Positions 25,529 to 34,183 of a DNA stretch of 64,000 bases are shown here, piece after piece. Under the pieces are notes generated by a model, which was given only the letters and a program-made list of their open reading frames with translations, did no database searches and was not told the origin of the DNA. This DNA is from Caulobacter sp. (GTDB taxonomy: Bacteria > Pseudomonadota > Alphaproteobacteria > Caulobacterales > Caulobacteraceae): positions 1 to 64,000 of the forward strand of contig NZ_JAGIBH010000169.1 of the NCBI RefSeq assembly GCF_017744445.1, in the 5' to 3' direction. Made by a program: the position numbers and the translations under genes. How positions within the stretch are numbered: position 1 is the first letter of the stretch; every line of letters begins with the position of its first letter.

Positions 25529-25723
25529 ATGCCGACAGTCTCCTCCCCCCAACCGCAGCCCTCGAATGCCGATCGTCCGTCGAATCGGGAGATCGAGCAC
25601 GAGAACCAGCGTCCCGCGCCTCGGGAGGGCCAGCCACCTCGACCGGCCACCGAGCCGCCAGGCGCGGCCGACAGCACCCGTTCGCCGAAGACCCGGACCG
25701 ATCCGGGCTCCGGCGAGGGCTAG
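25529..25723 (+). CDS. Possible small disordered protein, unknown
   Basis: An open frame of 64 codons giving a proline-, arginine- and glutamate-rich chain (MPTVSSPQPQPSNADRPSNR..) with no hydrophobic segment. Such low-complexity frames are common in high-GC DNA, and no clear ribosome site precedes the ATG. It sits between tRNA-Trp and the lipoprotein gene. If it is not real, 25281-25752 is a 470-base gap that holds only the tRNA promoter. Confidence 0.3.
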   Translation: MPTVSSPQPQPSNADRPSNREIEHENQRPAPREGQPPRPATEPPGAADSTRSPKTRTDPGSGEG

Positions 25724-25752
25724 GATTACAAGTCAGACCCGGCTGGTTTCGG

Positions 25753-26172
25753 TCAGCCGGCCTTTTCCTGCTTGGTCTTGGCGTCCTTGTCCGTGCTGGT
25801 CGAGGCGCTGGCCGGCAGCGTCGCGCCGCACTGGATGCCCAGGTACGAGAACTTCACGTTCGTCAGCTCGCGCCCGCACTGGGTGTTCTTGCCGCTGTCG
25901 GTGCCGCGCAGCGAAACCGCCACGCCCTTGGACAGGTCCGGCGCGGGACTTGCGCTGCTGATGTCGTAATAACCACCGCCCCGGCCCTTCACGACCAGGC
26001 AATTGGTGTTCTCGACGGGCCTGACGCAGCCCGACGCCGTGACAGGCGTGCCTTCCACGACGACTTGATTGGCTTGCGCGACTTTCGTCTTCGCGCCGCC
26101 GTCACTGCAACCAGCCAAACCAAACGCTAACAGACCGGCCGCCGCGGCGGCCCCTATGAACCTAACCCGCAT
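25753..26172 (-). CDS. Lipoprotein of unknown function
   Basis: A 139-residue lipoprotein. The signal peptide ends in the lipobox LAGC (Cys about residue 22), followed by SDGGAKTK. The mature part has four further cysteines (SGCVRPVENTNCLVV.., TQCGRELTN.., GIQCGATL) that could form two disulphides, and a charged lysine-rich tail. The ATG at 26172 is preceded by ACGGAGGAACGT, an excellent ribosome site, so the longer frame to 26247 is rejected. No function can be inferred. Confidence 0.8.
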   Translation of the reverse strand: MRVRFIGAAAAAGLLAFGLAGCSDGGAKTKVAQANQVVVEGTPVTASGCVRPVENTNCLVVKGRGGGYYDISSASPAPDLSKGVAVSLRGTDSGKNTQCGRELTNVKFSYLGIQCGATLPASASTSTDKDAKTKQEKAG

Positions 26173-26622
26173 ACGTTCCTCCGTATCGTTGGCTCCGCGA
26201 ACGAAGCAAAAGGAAGTCTGCGCCTCGTTTTGAAGAGCGGCAATCACATTTTTGACGCTTTCGAAAAACCGGTTCGGCGATTTGACAGATTGGGAAAAGG
26301 ATTGTCCTTAACCGGACGACAGACGCATGAAGCCTGGAAACTTCGTCCAGCCAAGTGCAATCCCATGCCGCGCCAAGCTGATAGCGTTTCTCATCTGAAC
26401 ATTTGTTCGCGAACCGAGACGCCGCTTTCTCTGCGCATGCGAATACTGCTGATGATCTTTCGACTCCCCGACACAGCGGTGGCCGTTCTGCCGGACAGCT
26501 GAGTTTTTCCAACGCCGGCTTTAGACAACCGGCGTTGACATGGAGACGGCGGTGCTCAAATGAGACGATAGCCGCCTCAGGGCCGTGGCGGCTCCCGTAT
26601 GTCTAAAGGATTCAAGGTTCAT
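26173..26622. other. 450-base divergent intergenic region upstream of fpr
   Basis: No supportable gene. It separates the lipoprotein gene (minus strand) from fpr (plus strand) and must hold both promoters. The composition is lower in GC than the flanking genes (for example 26240-26320). The right end contains an inverted repeat and a TTGACA box, listed separately. Confidence 0.6.
26511..26563 (+). promoter_or_regulatory. Candidate fpr promoter with overlapping inverted repeat
   Basis: AACGCCGG (26511-26518) and CCGGCGTT (26529-26536) form a perfect 8-base inverted repeat around a 10-base spacer. Its right arm overlaps a consensus -35 box TTGACA (26535-26540); 17 bases later is a weak -10, AAATGA (26558-26563). 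The layout suggests a regulator binding over the -35 of fpr. The identity of the regulator cannot be read from the site. Confidence 0.4.
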
Positions 26623-27444
26623 ATGACGGCCACCGCGACCGCCGCCGCTCCCGTGAAAGAAGCCCCCTACTTCACCGAGAAGGTGCTGTGGGTGAAGCAC
26701 TGGACCGACCGCCTGTTCAGCTTCGCCATCACGCGTCCGGCCAGCTTCCGCTTCCGCTCGGGCGAGTTCGTGATGATCGGCCTGCCGCCGCGCGAGGACG
26801 AGAAGAAGCCGATCCTGCGCGCCTATTCGATCGGCTCGCCGCACTTTGCCGAGGAACTGGAGTTCTTCTCGATCAAGGTTCCCGACGGTCCGCTGACCTC
26901 GCGCCTGCAACAGATCCAGGAAGGCGACGACATCCTGCTGGGCAAGAAGCCGACCGGCACGCTGGTGCTAGACGCCGTGCGTCCCGGCAAGCGCCTCTTC
27001 CTGTTCGGCACCGGCACGGGCCTGGCGCCGTGGCTGTCGGTCGCCCGCGACCCCGACGCCTACAGCCGCTTCGAGCAGGTGATCGTCGCCCACGGCGTGC
27101 GCGAGGTGAAGGAGCTGGCTTACCGCGACCTCTTCACCGCCGAGATCCACGAGGATCCGCTGGTCGGCGATGAGGCCAAGGCCCAGCTGGTCTATTATCC
27201 GACCGTCACCCGCGAGCCGTTCGAGCGTCAGGGCCGCTTCACCGACCTGATCGAGAGCGGCAAGCTGTTCGCCGACCTGGGCCTGGAGCAGGTCAAGTTC
27301 GACCCCGAGCACGACCGCGCCATGCTGTGCGGCTCGATGGCGATGATCAAGGACACCGCCCACCTCCTGGAGGCTCACGGCCTGAAGGAAGGCTCCAACG
27401 CCGAGCCGGGCGACTTCGTGATCGAGCGCGCCTTCGTGGGGTAG
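26623..27444 (+). CDS. fpr: Ferredoxin-NADP reductase
   Basis: A 273-residue FAD enzyme moving electrons between NADPH and ferredoxin or flavodoxin, often in oxidative stress and iron supply. It has FAD motifs RAYSIGSP (about residues 67-74) and the following PDGPLTSRL, the NADP motif GTGTGLAPWLS (about 127-137), CGSMAMIKDT near 236, and the typical C-terminus FVIERAFVG. The start could be ATG 26599 or 26623; 26623 was chosen because AAAGGATTCAAGG precedes it, with low certainty. Confidence 0.93.
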   Translation: MTATATAAAPVKEAPYFTEKVLWVKHWTDRLFSFAITRPASFRFRSGEFVMIGLPPREDEKKPILRAYSIGSPHFAEELEFFSIKVPDGPLTSRLQQIQEGDDILLGKKPTGTLVLDAVRPGKRLFLFGTGTGLAPWLSVARDPDAYSRFEQVIVAHGVREVKELAYRDLFTAEIHEDPLVGDEAKAQLVYYPTVTREPFERQGRFTDLIESGKLFADLGLEQVKFDPEHDRAMLCGSMAMIKDTAHLLEAHGLKEGSNAEPGDFVIERAFVG

Positions 27445-27477
27445 GACTACGCCCTTTATTCAGAAGCAAACAAAACT

Positions 27478-27617
27478 TGCCTTCCTAGGCCTTGTGCCTA
27501 GGACCCATGGTTCGGCTAGGCTCGGATACTCCAGAAGGAGCGCCGCTTGCGTGGGCGACCGCAGGCCAAGTCGTGCGAGCGGAACGCTGGGTCCTAGGCA
27601 CAAGGCCTAGGAAGGCA
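27478..27617. repeat. 140-base element with 30-base perfect terminal inverted repeats, copy 1
   Basis: The left end 27478-27507 (starting TGCCTTCCTAGG) is the exact reverse complement of 27588-27617. The inner 80 bases include GAGCGCCGCTTGCGTGGGCG. A related copy (139 bases, imperfect arms, same inner block) is at 63165-63303. It has no coding capacity and resembles a MITE or BIME. It lies in the fpr-moeA gap, where it could also act as a large RNA hairpin. Confidence 0.9.
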
Positions 27618-27648
27618 GGGTTGTCTGGGTTGGATTCTGAGCAAGCAC

Positions 27649-28890
27649 ATGGCTGACCTTCCCAACCTCAAGAACCTCACGGTCGAGGAGGCGCGCGCCC
27701 GGATCCTGGACGGCGCCGCGCGGCTTGGCGTCGAGAGCGTCCCGCTCACCGACAGCATCGGTCGCGTGCTGGCCGCGCCCGTCGTGGCCGACCGTCATCA
27801 GCCGCCGTTCGACGCCTCGGCCATGGACGGCTGGGCGATCCGGCGGGCCGACTACGCGCCGGGCAGAGCCTTCGCGGTCGCCGGCGAGAGCGCGGCGGGC
27901 AAGGCCTATCCACGCGACGTCCAGGCCGGCGAGGCCGTCCGCATCTTCACCGGCGCCCCCATCCCGGCGCACGCTGATCTGGTGATCATCCAGGAAGAAG
28001 CCGTCCGCGAGGGCGACACGGTCCGTTTCGAGGCCGGCGAGGATCCCAAGTCCAATCTCCGCCCAGCCGGTGGCGACTTCCGGGCCGGCGATGTCCTGCT
28101 TGAGGCCGGCGTCGTCATCGATCCGTGGCGACTGTGCCTGGTCGCCTCGGCTGGCCTCGCGCAGGTCCCGGTCGCCCGCCGGCCGCGTGTCGCGATCCTG
28201 GCCACCGGCGACGAGCTGGTCCCGCCCGGCGGCAGCCCGCGCCCGGACCAGATCTTCGAAAGCGGCTCGTTCGCCCTGGCGGCCCTGATCGACAGCTGGG
28301 GTGGCGAGGCCTTCCGCCTGACCGCCGCGGCCGATGATGCAGCCGCCATCGCCGAGGCCGCCTCTTCTTGTCTTTCCCAAGAGGGGCCTGTCGAAGCCGA
28401 CCTGATCGTCACCGTCGGCGGCGCCTCGGTCGGCGACCACGACCTGGTCAAGCCGGCCTTGCGCACCCTGGGCCTGGAGCTGGCCGTCGAGACCGTGGCG
28501 GTTCGCCCCGGCAAGCCAACGTGGTTCGGACATCTGGGTGACGGTCGCCGCGTCCTGGGCCTGCCCGGCAACCCCGCCTCGGCCATGGTCTGCGCCGAAC
28601 TGTTCCTGCGCCCCCTGCTGTCGGCCCTGGCCGGAGCCGATCCCGAGGTGCGCCTGATCCCGGCCCGCCTGGCCGCCCCGCTGCGCGCCGGCGGCCCCCG
28701 CGAGCACTGGATGCGCGCGGCCCTGTCGGTCGATCCCGAGGGGCGAACGCTCGCCAGCGTTTTCCCCGATCAGGATTCCTCGCTGGTCGGCGTCTTCGCC
28801 CGGGCGGATGCTCTGGTTCGTCGACGCCCCGGCGCGCCGGCCGCTTCGGCGAACGACGTCATTGAAGTTCTGCCCCTGCGTCGCGGCTGA
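27649..28890 (+). CDS. moeA: Molybdopterin molybdenumtransferase
   Basis: A 413-residue enzyme that inserts molybdate into adenylylated molybdopterin. Conserved features are PPFDASAMDGWAIR (about residues 46-59), the domain with VRIFTGAPIPAHAD, the MoCF domain with ILATGDELVPPGG (about 182-194), VTVGGASVGDHD and VLGLPGNPASAMV (about 302-314). No other molybdenum cofactor gene is nearby, so it is a stand-alone copy. Confidence 0.96.
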   Translation: MADLPNLKNLTVEEARARILDGAARLGVESVPLTDSIGRVLAAPVVADRHQPPFDASAMDGWAIRRADYAPGRAFAVAGESAAGKAYPRDVQAGEAVRIFTGAPIPAHADLVIIQEEAVREGDTVRFEAGEDPKSNLRPAGGDFRAGDVLLEAGVVIDPWRLCLVASAGLAQVPVARRPRVAILATGDELVPPGGSPRPDQIFESGSFALAALIDSWGGEAFRLTAAADDAAAIAEAASSCLSQEGPVEADLIVTVGGASVGDHDLVKPALRTLGLELAVETVAVRPGKPTWFGHLGDGRRVLGLPGNPASAMVCAELFLRPLLSALAGADPEVRLIPARLAAPLRAGGPREHWMRAALSVDPEGRTLASVFPDQDSSLVGVFARADALVRRRPGAPAASANDVIEVLPLRRG

Positions 28891-28978
28891 AACCGCGACG
28901 GCGACGGATTGCCGTGCTAGTTGCTTGAACGATTCCACCGGGGCCCGCCCCGGCCTTCAGGCTCGAGAGGTTCGTTTC

Positions 28979-30865
28979 ATGGGGCATGTAGGCAAGATCG
29001 GAACGCACGTCCTGCTGGCCTTCGTGGCCCTGCTGGTCGGCCGGTATCTCGTCATCGACATGCCCTTCACGCCGGACACGCTGTTGCAGGCGGGCCTGTA
29101 CGCCCTGGCGTCCCTGATCGTCGAACTCTTGTTCCGCGTCGAGCGCGCGCCCTGGCGCTTCGTGTCGGCCAGCGACCACCTGCGCCTGTTCCGCTCGGCC
29201 TTCCTGACGGCCGCGACCTTCATGGTCATCACCCGCTTCGCCCATCCGGGCATCGACGGCGGCCTGCGCACCGTGGCCGGCGCGGCCCTGTTCCAGGGCA
29301 CCTTCCTGTCGGCCCTGCGCGTCATCCGCCGCAGCCTGCACGAGCGCCAGCTGCTGGACTCGGTGCTGCGCCTGGGTCCGGCCTCGATGCACCCGGCCCT
29401 GCCCCGCCTGCTGATCGTCGGTTCGGCGACCGAGGCCGACGCCTTCCTGCGCGCCCCGGCGGGCCTGGGCGAGCGCTACACCCCGATCGGCGTCGTCTCG
29501 CCGATGGACCGCGAGACCGGCGACGAGCTGCGCGGCGTCTGCGTGCTGGGCGCCATCGCCGACTTCGACCGCGTGCTGGCCCGGCTGCGCGACAGCGGCC
29601 TGTCGCCCTCCGCCATCCTGTTCCTGACCGACAGCGCCATGAGCACCTTTGGCGCCGAACGCCTGGGTCGGCTGAAGACCGAGGGCGTGCGCCTGCTGCG
29701 CCGCCACGGCGTGGTCGAGATGGGCGCGGCGACCAGCGCCGAGACCCTGCGCGAAATCAGCCTGGAAGAACTGCTGAGCCGCCCGCCGGTGCGCCTGGAT
29801 CCCGAGCCCGTCCGCGCCCTGGTCTCAGGTCGCCGCGTGCTGGTCACCGGGGCCGGCGGCAGCATCGGCTCGGAGCTGTGCCGCCAGATCGCCGCCAGCG
29901 GCTGCGCCCAGCTGACCATGGTCGACACTTCGGAATACAACCTGTTCCATATCGACCGCGAGATCGCCGACAGCCACCCGCTGCTGCCGCGGCGCGAGGT
30001 GCTGTGCGACGTGCGCGACACCGCCCGCGTCACCCGCGTCTTCGCCGAGATGAAGCCCGACATCGTCTTCCACGCCGCGGCGCTGAAACACGTCACCCTG
30101 GTCGAGAACCACCCCTGCGAGGGCGTGCGCACCAATGTCCTGGGCACCCGCAACGTCGCCATGGCCGCCAAGGCCTGCGGCGCCGCGCACCTGGCCCTGA
30201 TCTCCACCGACAAGGCCGTGGCTCCGACCAGCGTGATGGGCGCGGCCAAGCGCGTGGCCGAGGCCGTGGCCCGCCAGTACGGCGGCGGCGGCGACATGCG
30301 CGTCAGCATCGTGCGCTTCGGCAACGTGCTGGGCTCGGCCGGCTCGGTCGTGCCGATCTTCCAGCAGCAGATCGCCCGCGGCGGCCCGGTCACCCTGACC
30401 GACGCGGCGGTCGAGCGCTACTTCATGACCATCCCCGAGGCCGTGCAGCTGGTGCTGCGCGCCGTCGCCCTGTCGATGATCGCCACCGACGCCGACGAGG
30501 CCGGGGTGCTGACCCTGGAGATGGGCGAGCCGGTCAAGATCATCGACCTGGCCAAGCGCATGATCGAGCTGCAGGGTCTGGTCCCCGACCGCGACATCGA
30601 GATCAAGATCACCGGCCTGCGCCCCGGCGAGAAGCTGACCGAGACCTTGCTGGACGTGAACGAGGTCGCCCGTCCCAAGGCCCCCGGCATCATGGAGGCC
30701 CTGCGCCTTTCGGCCGCGCCGGTCATCGAAGACCAGCGCCTGGATGCGCTGGACGCCCTGGCCGAAGCCGGCGACGAAGCCGCCGTCCGCGCCCAGCTGT
30801 TCGACCTGGTCGAGGACCTGCGCCAGGTGGGCCCGTCCAAGGTGGTGAAGATCCGCGCCTCCTGA
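28979..30865 (+). CDS. Membrane-bound nucleotide-sugar dehydratase/epimerase (CapD/WbpM/FlaA1 family)
   Basis: A 628-residue polysaccharide enzyme. The N-terminus has about four membrane helices (residues 5-125) and a CoA-binding-like Rossmann region. The C-terminal SDR domain starts with the NAD motif VTGAGGSIGSELCR (about 287-300) and contains CDVRDTARV, HAAALKHVTLVENHPCEG, the catalytic segment LISTDKAVAPTSVMGAAKR (about 402-420) and GLRPGEKLTETLL. Such proteins make 4-keto-6-deoxy UDP-amino sugars for O-antigen, capsule or glycans. The ATG at 28979 is preceded by GAGAGG and begins just before helix 1. Close spacing suggests co-transcription with the downstream gene. Confidence 0.92.
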   Translation: MGHVGKIGTHVLLAFVALLVGRYLVIDMPFTPDTLLQAGLYALASLIVELLFRVERAPWRFVSASDHLRLFRSAFLTAATFMVITRFAHPGIDGGLRTVAGAALFQGTFLSALRVIRRSLHERQLLDSVLRLGPASMHPALPRLLIVGSATEADAFLRAPAGLGERYTPIGVVSPMDRETGDELRGVCVLGAIADFDRVLARLRDSGLSPSAILFLTDSAMSTFGAERLGRLKTEGVRLLRRHGVVEMGAATSAETLREISLEELLSRPPVRLDPEPVRALVSGRRVLVTGAGGSIGSELCRQIAASGCAQLTMVDTSEYNLFHIDREIADSHPLLPRREVLCDVRDTARVTRVFAEMKPDIVFHAAALKHVTLVENHPCEGVRTNVLGTRNVAMAAKACGAAHLALISTDKAVAPTSVMGAAKRVAEAVARQYGGGGDMRVSIVRFGNVLGSAGSVVPIFQQQIARGGPVTLTDAAVERYFMTIPEAVQLVLRAVALSMIATDADEAGVLTLEMGEPVKIIDLAKRMIELQGLVPDRDIEIKITGLRPGEKLTETLLDVNEVARPKAPGIMEALRLSAAPVIEDQRLDALDALAEAGDEAAVRAQLFDLVEDLRQVGPSKVVKIRAS

Positions 30866-30927
30866 TTGAGCGCCGCAATTTCGCCGCGAGCCGCGTCAAG
30901 CTTTCCCTGACCATTCGGGAGGGGACC

Positions 30928-31596
30928 TTGCGCGCGATTCACTTGGTGTTCCTGGCCGCCATGGCCGCTTCACCGGTCCTGGCCCAGCAGCCCTCTCCCG
31001 TCGTCGAACGCGCGGCCGTCGAGGCCAAGGCGATCCTGGCGCGCGAGGACCTGATCCGCGAACTGGGGGCCATGGGCGCGATCGACTACGCCGCCCGCAC
31101 GACCTTCCTGCGCGCACGCAAGGACGCCTCGCCGGCCGACCGCGAGGCCTTGGACAAGGTCTGGGCCGATCACTACAAGGCCATCGACCACCGCAACACC
31201 CAGCGCCTGAAAGTGCTGCTGGCGGACCGGGGCTGGTTCACCGACGACGAGGTCGGCTCGCGCGCCGCCTCGGCCGCGTTCAGCGTGGTCAGCCATGCCG
31301 ACGACCTGGCGTTCCAAAAGGATGTGCTGGCCAAGATGGAGCCGCTGGTCGCCGCCGGCAAAGCTCCGAACGGCTACGCCAACCTCTATGATCGCGTGGC
31401 GCTGCAGGAGAAGCGGTCACAGCGCTACGGCACAGAAGGCACGGGATGCGCCGGAGGCAAACACGCCGTTCCAAGCGACCTTGAAGCCCCGGCAGGCGTC
31501 GACCAGCGCCGCGCCACCTTGGGCCTCGAGCCGATGAGCGCCTACCTCGCCAGCCTCGACAAGATGTACGGGCGCTGCGACGGACCGGCGACGTAG
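30928..31596 (+). CDS. Exported DUF6624-like protein
   Basis: A 222-residue protein starting at TTG 30928 with GGGAGGGGACC directly upstream. The signal peptide is RAIHLVFLAAMAASPVLAQQ (mature from about residue 19). The body matches the pattern I associate with DUF6624: NTQRLKVLLADRGWF, SAAFSVVSHADD, YDRVALQEKRSQRYGT, then VDQRRATLGLEPMSAYL near the end. Function is unknown. It follows the nucleotide-sugar dehydratase by 62 bases on the same strand. Confidence 0.78.
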   Translation: MRAIHLVFLAAMAASPVLAQQPSPVVERAAVEAKAILAREDLIRELGAMGAIDYAARTTFLRARKDASPADREALDKVWADHYKAIDHRNTQRLKVLLADRGWFTDDEVGSRAASAAFSVVSHADDLAFQKDVLAKMEPLVAAGKAPNGYANLYDRVALQEKRSQRYGTEGTGCAGGKHAVPSDLEAPAGVDQRRATLGLEPMSAYLASLDKMYGRCDGPAT

Positions 31597-31599
31597 CGC

Positions 31600-34023
31600 C
31601 TAGAACTGCTTCCGCAAACTCATCCGCACCGCCCGTCCGCCGCCCGTCTTCACCAGCGCCTCCTGATAGTTCTCGGGTGTCCTCCCCTGGCTGTCTCGCA
31701 CGTGCATGTAACTATCGAAGGCGTTCTCCAGGCCGAAGTTCAGCTTGGTCCCCTTCAGCCACGGCCGGTCCTTGGCCAGAGCCTTGTTGGCGCCCAGGTC
31801 CACTGAAGTCATCAGGATCAGCACCGGCGGGGTCGAGAACCGCAGGTCCTGGCCGCGCGCGCCGCCGTCGACGCGGGTCGGGCTGCGCCAGAAACCCGCC
31901 GCGGTAAAGGTGTAGCCGGGTATGCCCAGATTGACCGACAGGTTGATCTCATGGCGCGGCGAGGCGTTGAACTGGCCTAGCGACGCGCCCTTCAGCTTGT
32001 CCAGCGGGGCCATGCCCTCGCGGATCGTGACCTCGTCGCGCAGCCGCCAGCGGTCGTTCAGGGCGATGAACACCGAGTTCGGCCCCGTCCCCGGCTTGGG
32101 CCCGCCCCAGCGGCGCACATAGGTCACCCGCGAGCGCAGGTCCTCGGTGTCGGCGTGGGCGAAGTTGACCGGCCGCGTGTCGATCGCCGTCAGGCGGCCC
32201 TGAGCGTCGCGCATGAAGCGGCTCGGAAAGGCCGCCTCCAGCTCGGCCGAGGCCGACGGAAATCCGCCGATCGGATCATCAATCCGCGTACGGACATAAT
32301 TCGTCGACAGCCGCAAATCCCGCGTCTCGAACGGCCTGTAGTTGACGCCCAGCTTGATCAGCTGGCGGCTGTCGGGCCGCAGGTTCGGATTGCCGCCCGA
32401 GGTCAGGGTGACGAACGCCGTCTGGCCGGTGGCGTAGTCATAGACCGGCGTGGCGGCGGTCTGCTGGACGGGGTTGTTCACCTGCTGGGGCGTCGGCTCG
32501 CCTTCTTCCCAGCTGTAGTCCGCCGAGACGTTCAGACCCTTGACCGGCGTCCAGTTCACGCCACCGCCGGCCGTCAGCAAGCCGCCGATGTCGGAGAACC
32601 GCTCGTACTGGCCGTTGGCGTTGACCGACAGCTTGCCCAGGAAGGCCAGCGGCCCGGCGCCGTTGACCAGGGGCGTGTCGAGACTGGCCTGCAGGGTCCC
32701 GCGATCGCGGGTCAGCACCTGGTCGATGCGCACGCCCGAGCGGACACTCTCGGACTCGAACTGGCGATGATCGGCGCCGAGGCGGACCGTGCCTCGCATG
32801 CGCCCCGCCGGCAGGCCCGCGAACGTGCCGTTCAAGGTCATGTCCAGCTTGGCGCTGGTGGCCACGGAGTCGGCGGTGTCGCGCGGGGCGTAGCGGATCA
32901 GGCCATCGGGGATCGCCGCCGTGGGATCGACCTCGCCCGCCGCCACGGCCGCACGCAGAGCCGTCGTGTCCAGGCCCCGACCGATCCGCGAGGCGCTCTC
33001 GCTGCGGTCGACGCCGCCGTCCAGGTTCCAGCGCCAGTGGGTCTTGCGCCCCGAAAGACCGGCGACCAGGCCGATCCTGCGGGTGTCGTTGCGCACCTTC
33101 AGGGCCTCGGACGCATCGATATAGCGGTAGATGTCGAGATCGCCGGGCGGATCCAGGGCCACGGCCGGCAGGCCCCGGAAGCTGACGCTGCTGCCCACCT
33201 GCAAGTCGCCGCCGAGAGTCGCGATGGCGCCGCCGCGCAGAGGGCGGGTATGGGTCACGTCCAGCTTGGCCTGCTCGGTGCGCGGCAGCAGGGTGCGTGA
33301 GGCGGTCAGGTCGCCGCCCACGACCTGGTCGGCCAGGGCTTCGGAGCTGCCGGCGACCGGCGTGCGGACCGCGCCGCGCTCGTCTTCGAACAGCGGCGAG
33401 TCACGGTGATAGCGGGCGCTGGCCAGGGTCCGCCCCTCGCCCTGCACCTTGAACAGGTTGAGCAGCTGGTCGCTCGACGCGCGACCGCCTTCCGCCAGCC
33501 ACAGGCCCTCGTTGGTCACGGTGATGGCGTTGAACCGCTTCTTCAGGACGATGTTCAGGACCAGCTGGTCGGCGCGGTAGCCATGGGCCAGGGCCTCCTC
33601 CTCGCGCAGCGGCGCCATGCGCAGGATCGCCTCGGTCGGGATGTCGCTCATGTTGCCGGTCGAGCGCTGGCCGTTGATCAGGATGACCGGCGGCTCGTCG
33701 CTGCGGCCACGGGCATTGGACAGGACCGGCGCCAGCTTGGCCATCAGCTCGCCCAGCGTATTGGCCCCCAGGGTGCGGATCGCCTCCTCGTCCAGCTCCA
33801 GCTCGGGCTCGATCAGGCCTTCGGTGTCGCCGGGCTTGGCGCCCTTGATGGTCAGGGGATCCAGCTCGTTGCGCTCGCGTCGGCACTTGGCCTTGGCGGC
33901 GTCGCCCTCGAGCTCGTCGCAAGACACCGGTGTCTTGCGCGGCGCCGCTGGAACCGGATCAGGCGCCGCATCCAGGGCCATGGCGGCCGCCAGGCCACCC
34001 AGCGCCAACAGGCTCAAGTCCAT
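31600..34023 (-). CDS. TonB-dependent outer-membrane receptor-like protein
   Basis: An 807-residue outer-membrane protein. After a short signal region (to about residue 20) and a cysteine-containing N-terminal segment comes a plug domain (about 70-165: LDEEAIRTLGANTLGELMAKLAPVL, PPVILINGQRSTGNMSDIPTEAI, LVLNIVLKKRF). A large barrel with alternating polar/hydrophobic strands ends in MSLRKQF, an aromatic C-terminus as expected for insertion by Bam. The plug lacks an obvious TonB box at its start, so energised import is an inference. No neighbouring uptake genes indicate a substrate. Confidence 0.82.
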   Translation of the reverse strand: MDLSLLALGGLAAAMALDAAPDPVPAAPRKTPVSCDELEGDAAKAKCRRERNELDPLTIKGAKPGDTEGLIEPELELDEEAIRTLGANTLGELMAKLAPVLSNARGRSDEPPVILINGQRSTGNMSDIPTEAILRMAPLREEEALAHGYRADQLVLNIVLKKRFNAITVTNEGLWLAEGGRASSDQLLNLFKVQGEGRTLASARYHRDSPLFEDERGAVRTPVAGSSEALADQVVGGDLTASRTLLPRTEQAKLDVTHTRPLRGGAIATLGGDLQVGSSVSFRGLPAVALDPPGDLDIYRYIDASEALKVRNDTRRIGLVAGLSGRKTHWRWNLDGGVDRSESASRIGRGLDTTALRAAVAAGEVDPTAAIPDGLIRYAPRDTADSVATSAKLDMTLNGTFAGLPAGRMRGTVRLGADHRQFESESVRSGVRIDQVLTRDRGTLQASLDTPLVNGAGPLAFLGKLSVNANGQYERFSDIGGLLTAGGGVNWTPVKGLNVSADYSWEEGEPTPQQVNNPVQQTAATPVYDYATGQTAFVTLTSGGNPNLRPDSRQLIKLGVNYRPFETRDLRLSTNYVRTRIDDPIGGFPSASAELEAAFPSRFMRDAQGRLTAIDTRPVNFAHADTEDLRSRVTYVRRWGGPKPGTGPNSVFIALNDRWRLRDEVTIREGMAPLDKLKGASLGQFNASPRHEINLSVNLGIPGYTFTAAGFWRSPTRVDGGARGQDLRFSTPPVLILMTSVDLGANKALAKDRPWLKGTKLNFGLENAFDSYMHVRDSQGRTPENYQEALVKTGGGRAVRMSLRKQF

Positions 34024-34183
34024 TACGCGTCCCCCTACGCCACCCCCATGGCTTCAACCCCAAGAGCACATTCGCAACCAGACATTGATTCGACTGAACG
34101 GTGACGCTTTCACGGCCGACGCGACACAGCTTGGCCATAAACGGTAAATTCGCGCGGGCGCGGTGAGCCTGCTAAACCGGGCC

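Noticed and set aside
26162..26512. A 116-residue cysteine/arginine-rich protein upstream of the lipoprotein gene
   Set aside because: It runs into the lipoprotein start, lacks a ribosome site and has no protein-like character; the region is better read as promoter DNA.
28921..30900. Long open frame in the third phase through the nucleotide-sugar dehydratase gene
   Set aside because: It is arginine/proline-rich shadow; only its last part (from TTG 30928) with a signal peptide is a real gene.
34024..34183. TPP riboswitch before the CytX-like permease
   Set aside because: CytX genes often have one, but I found no conserved TPP-box elements in this short gap.
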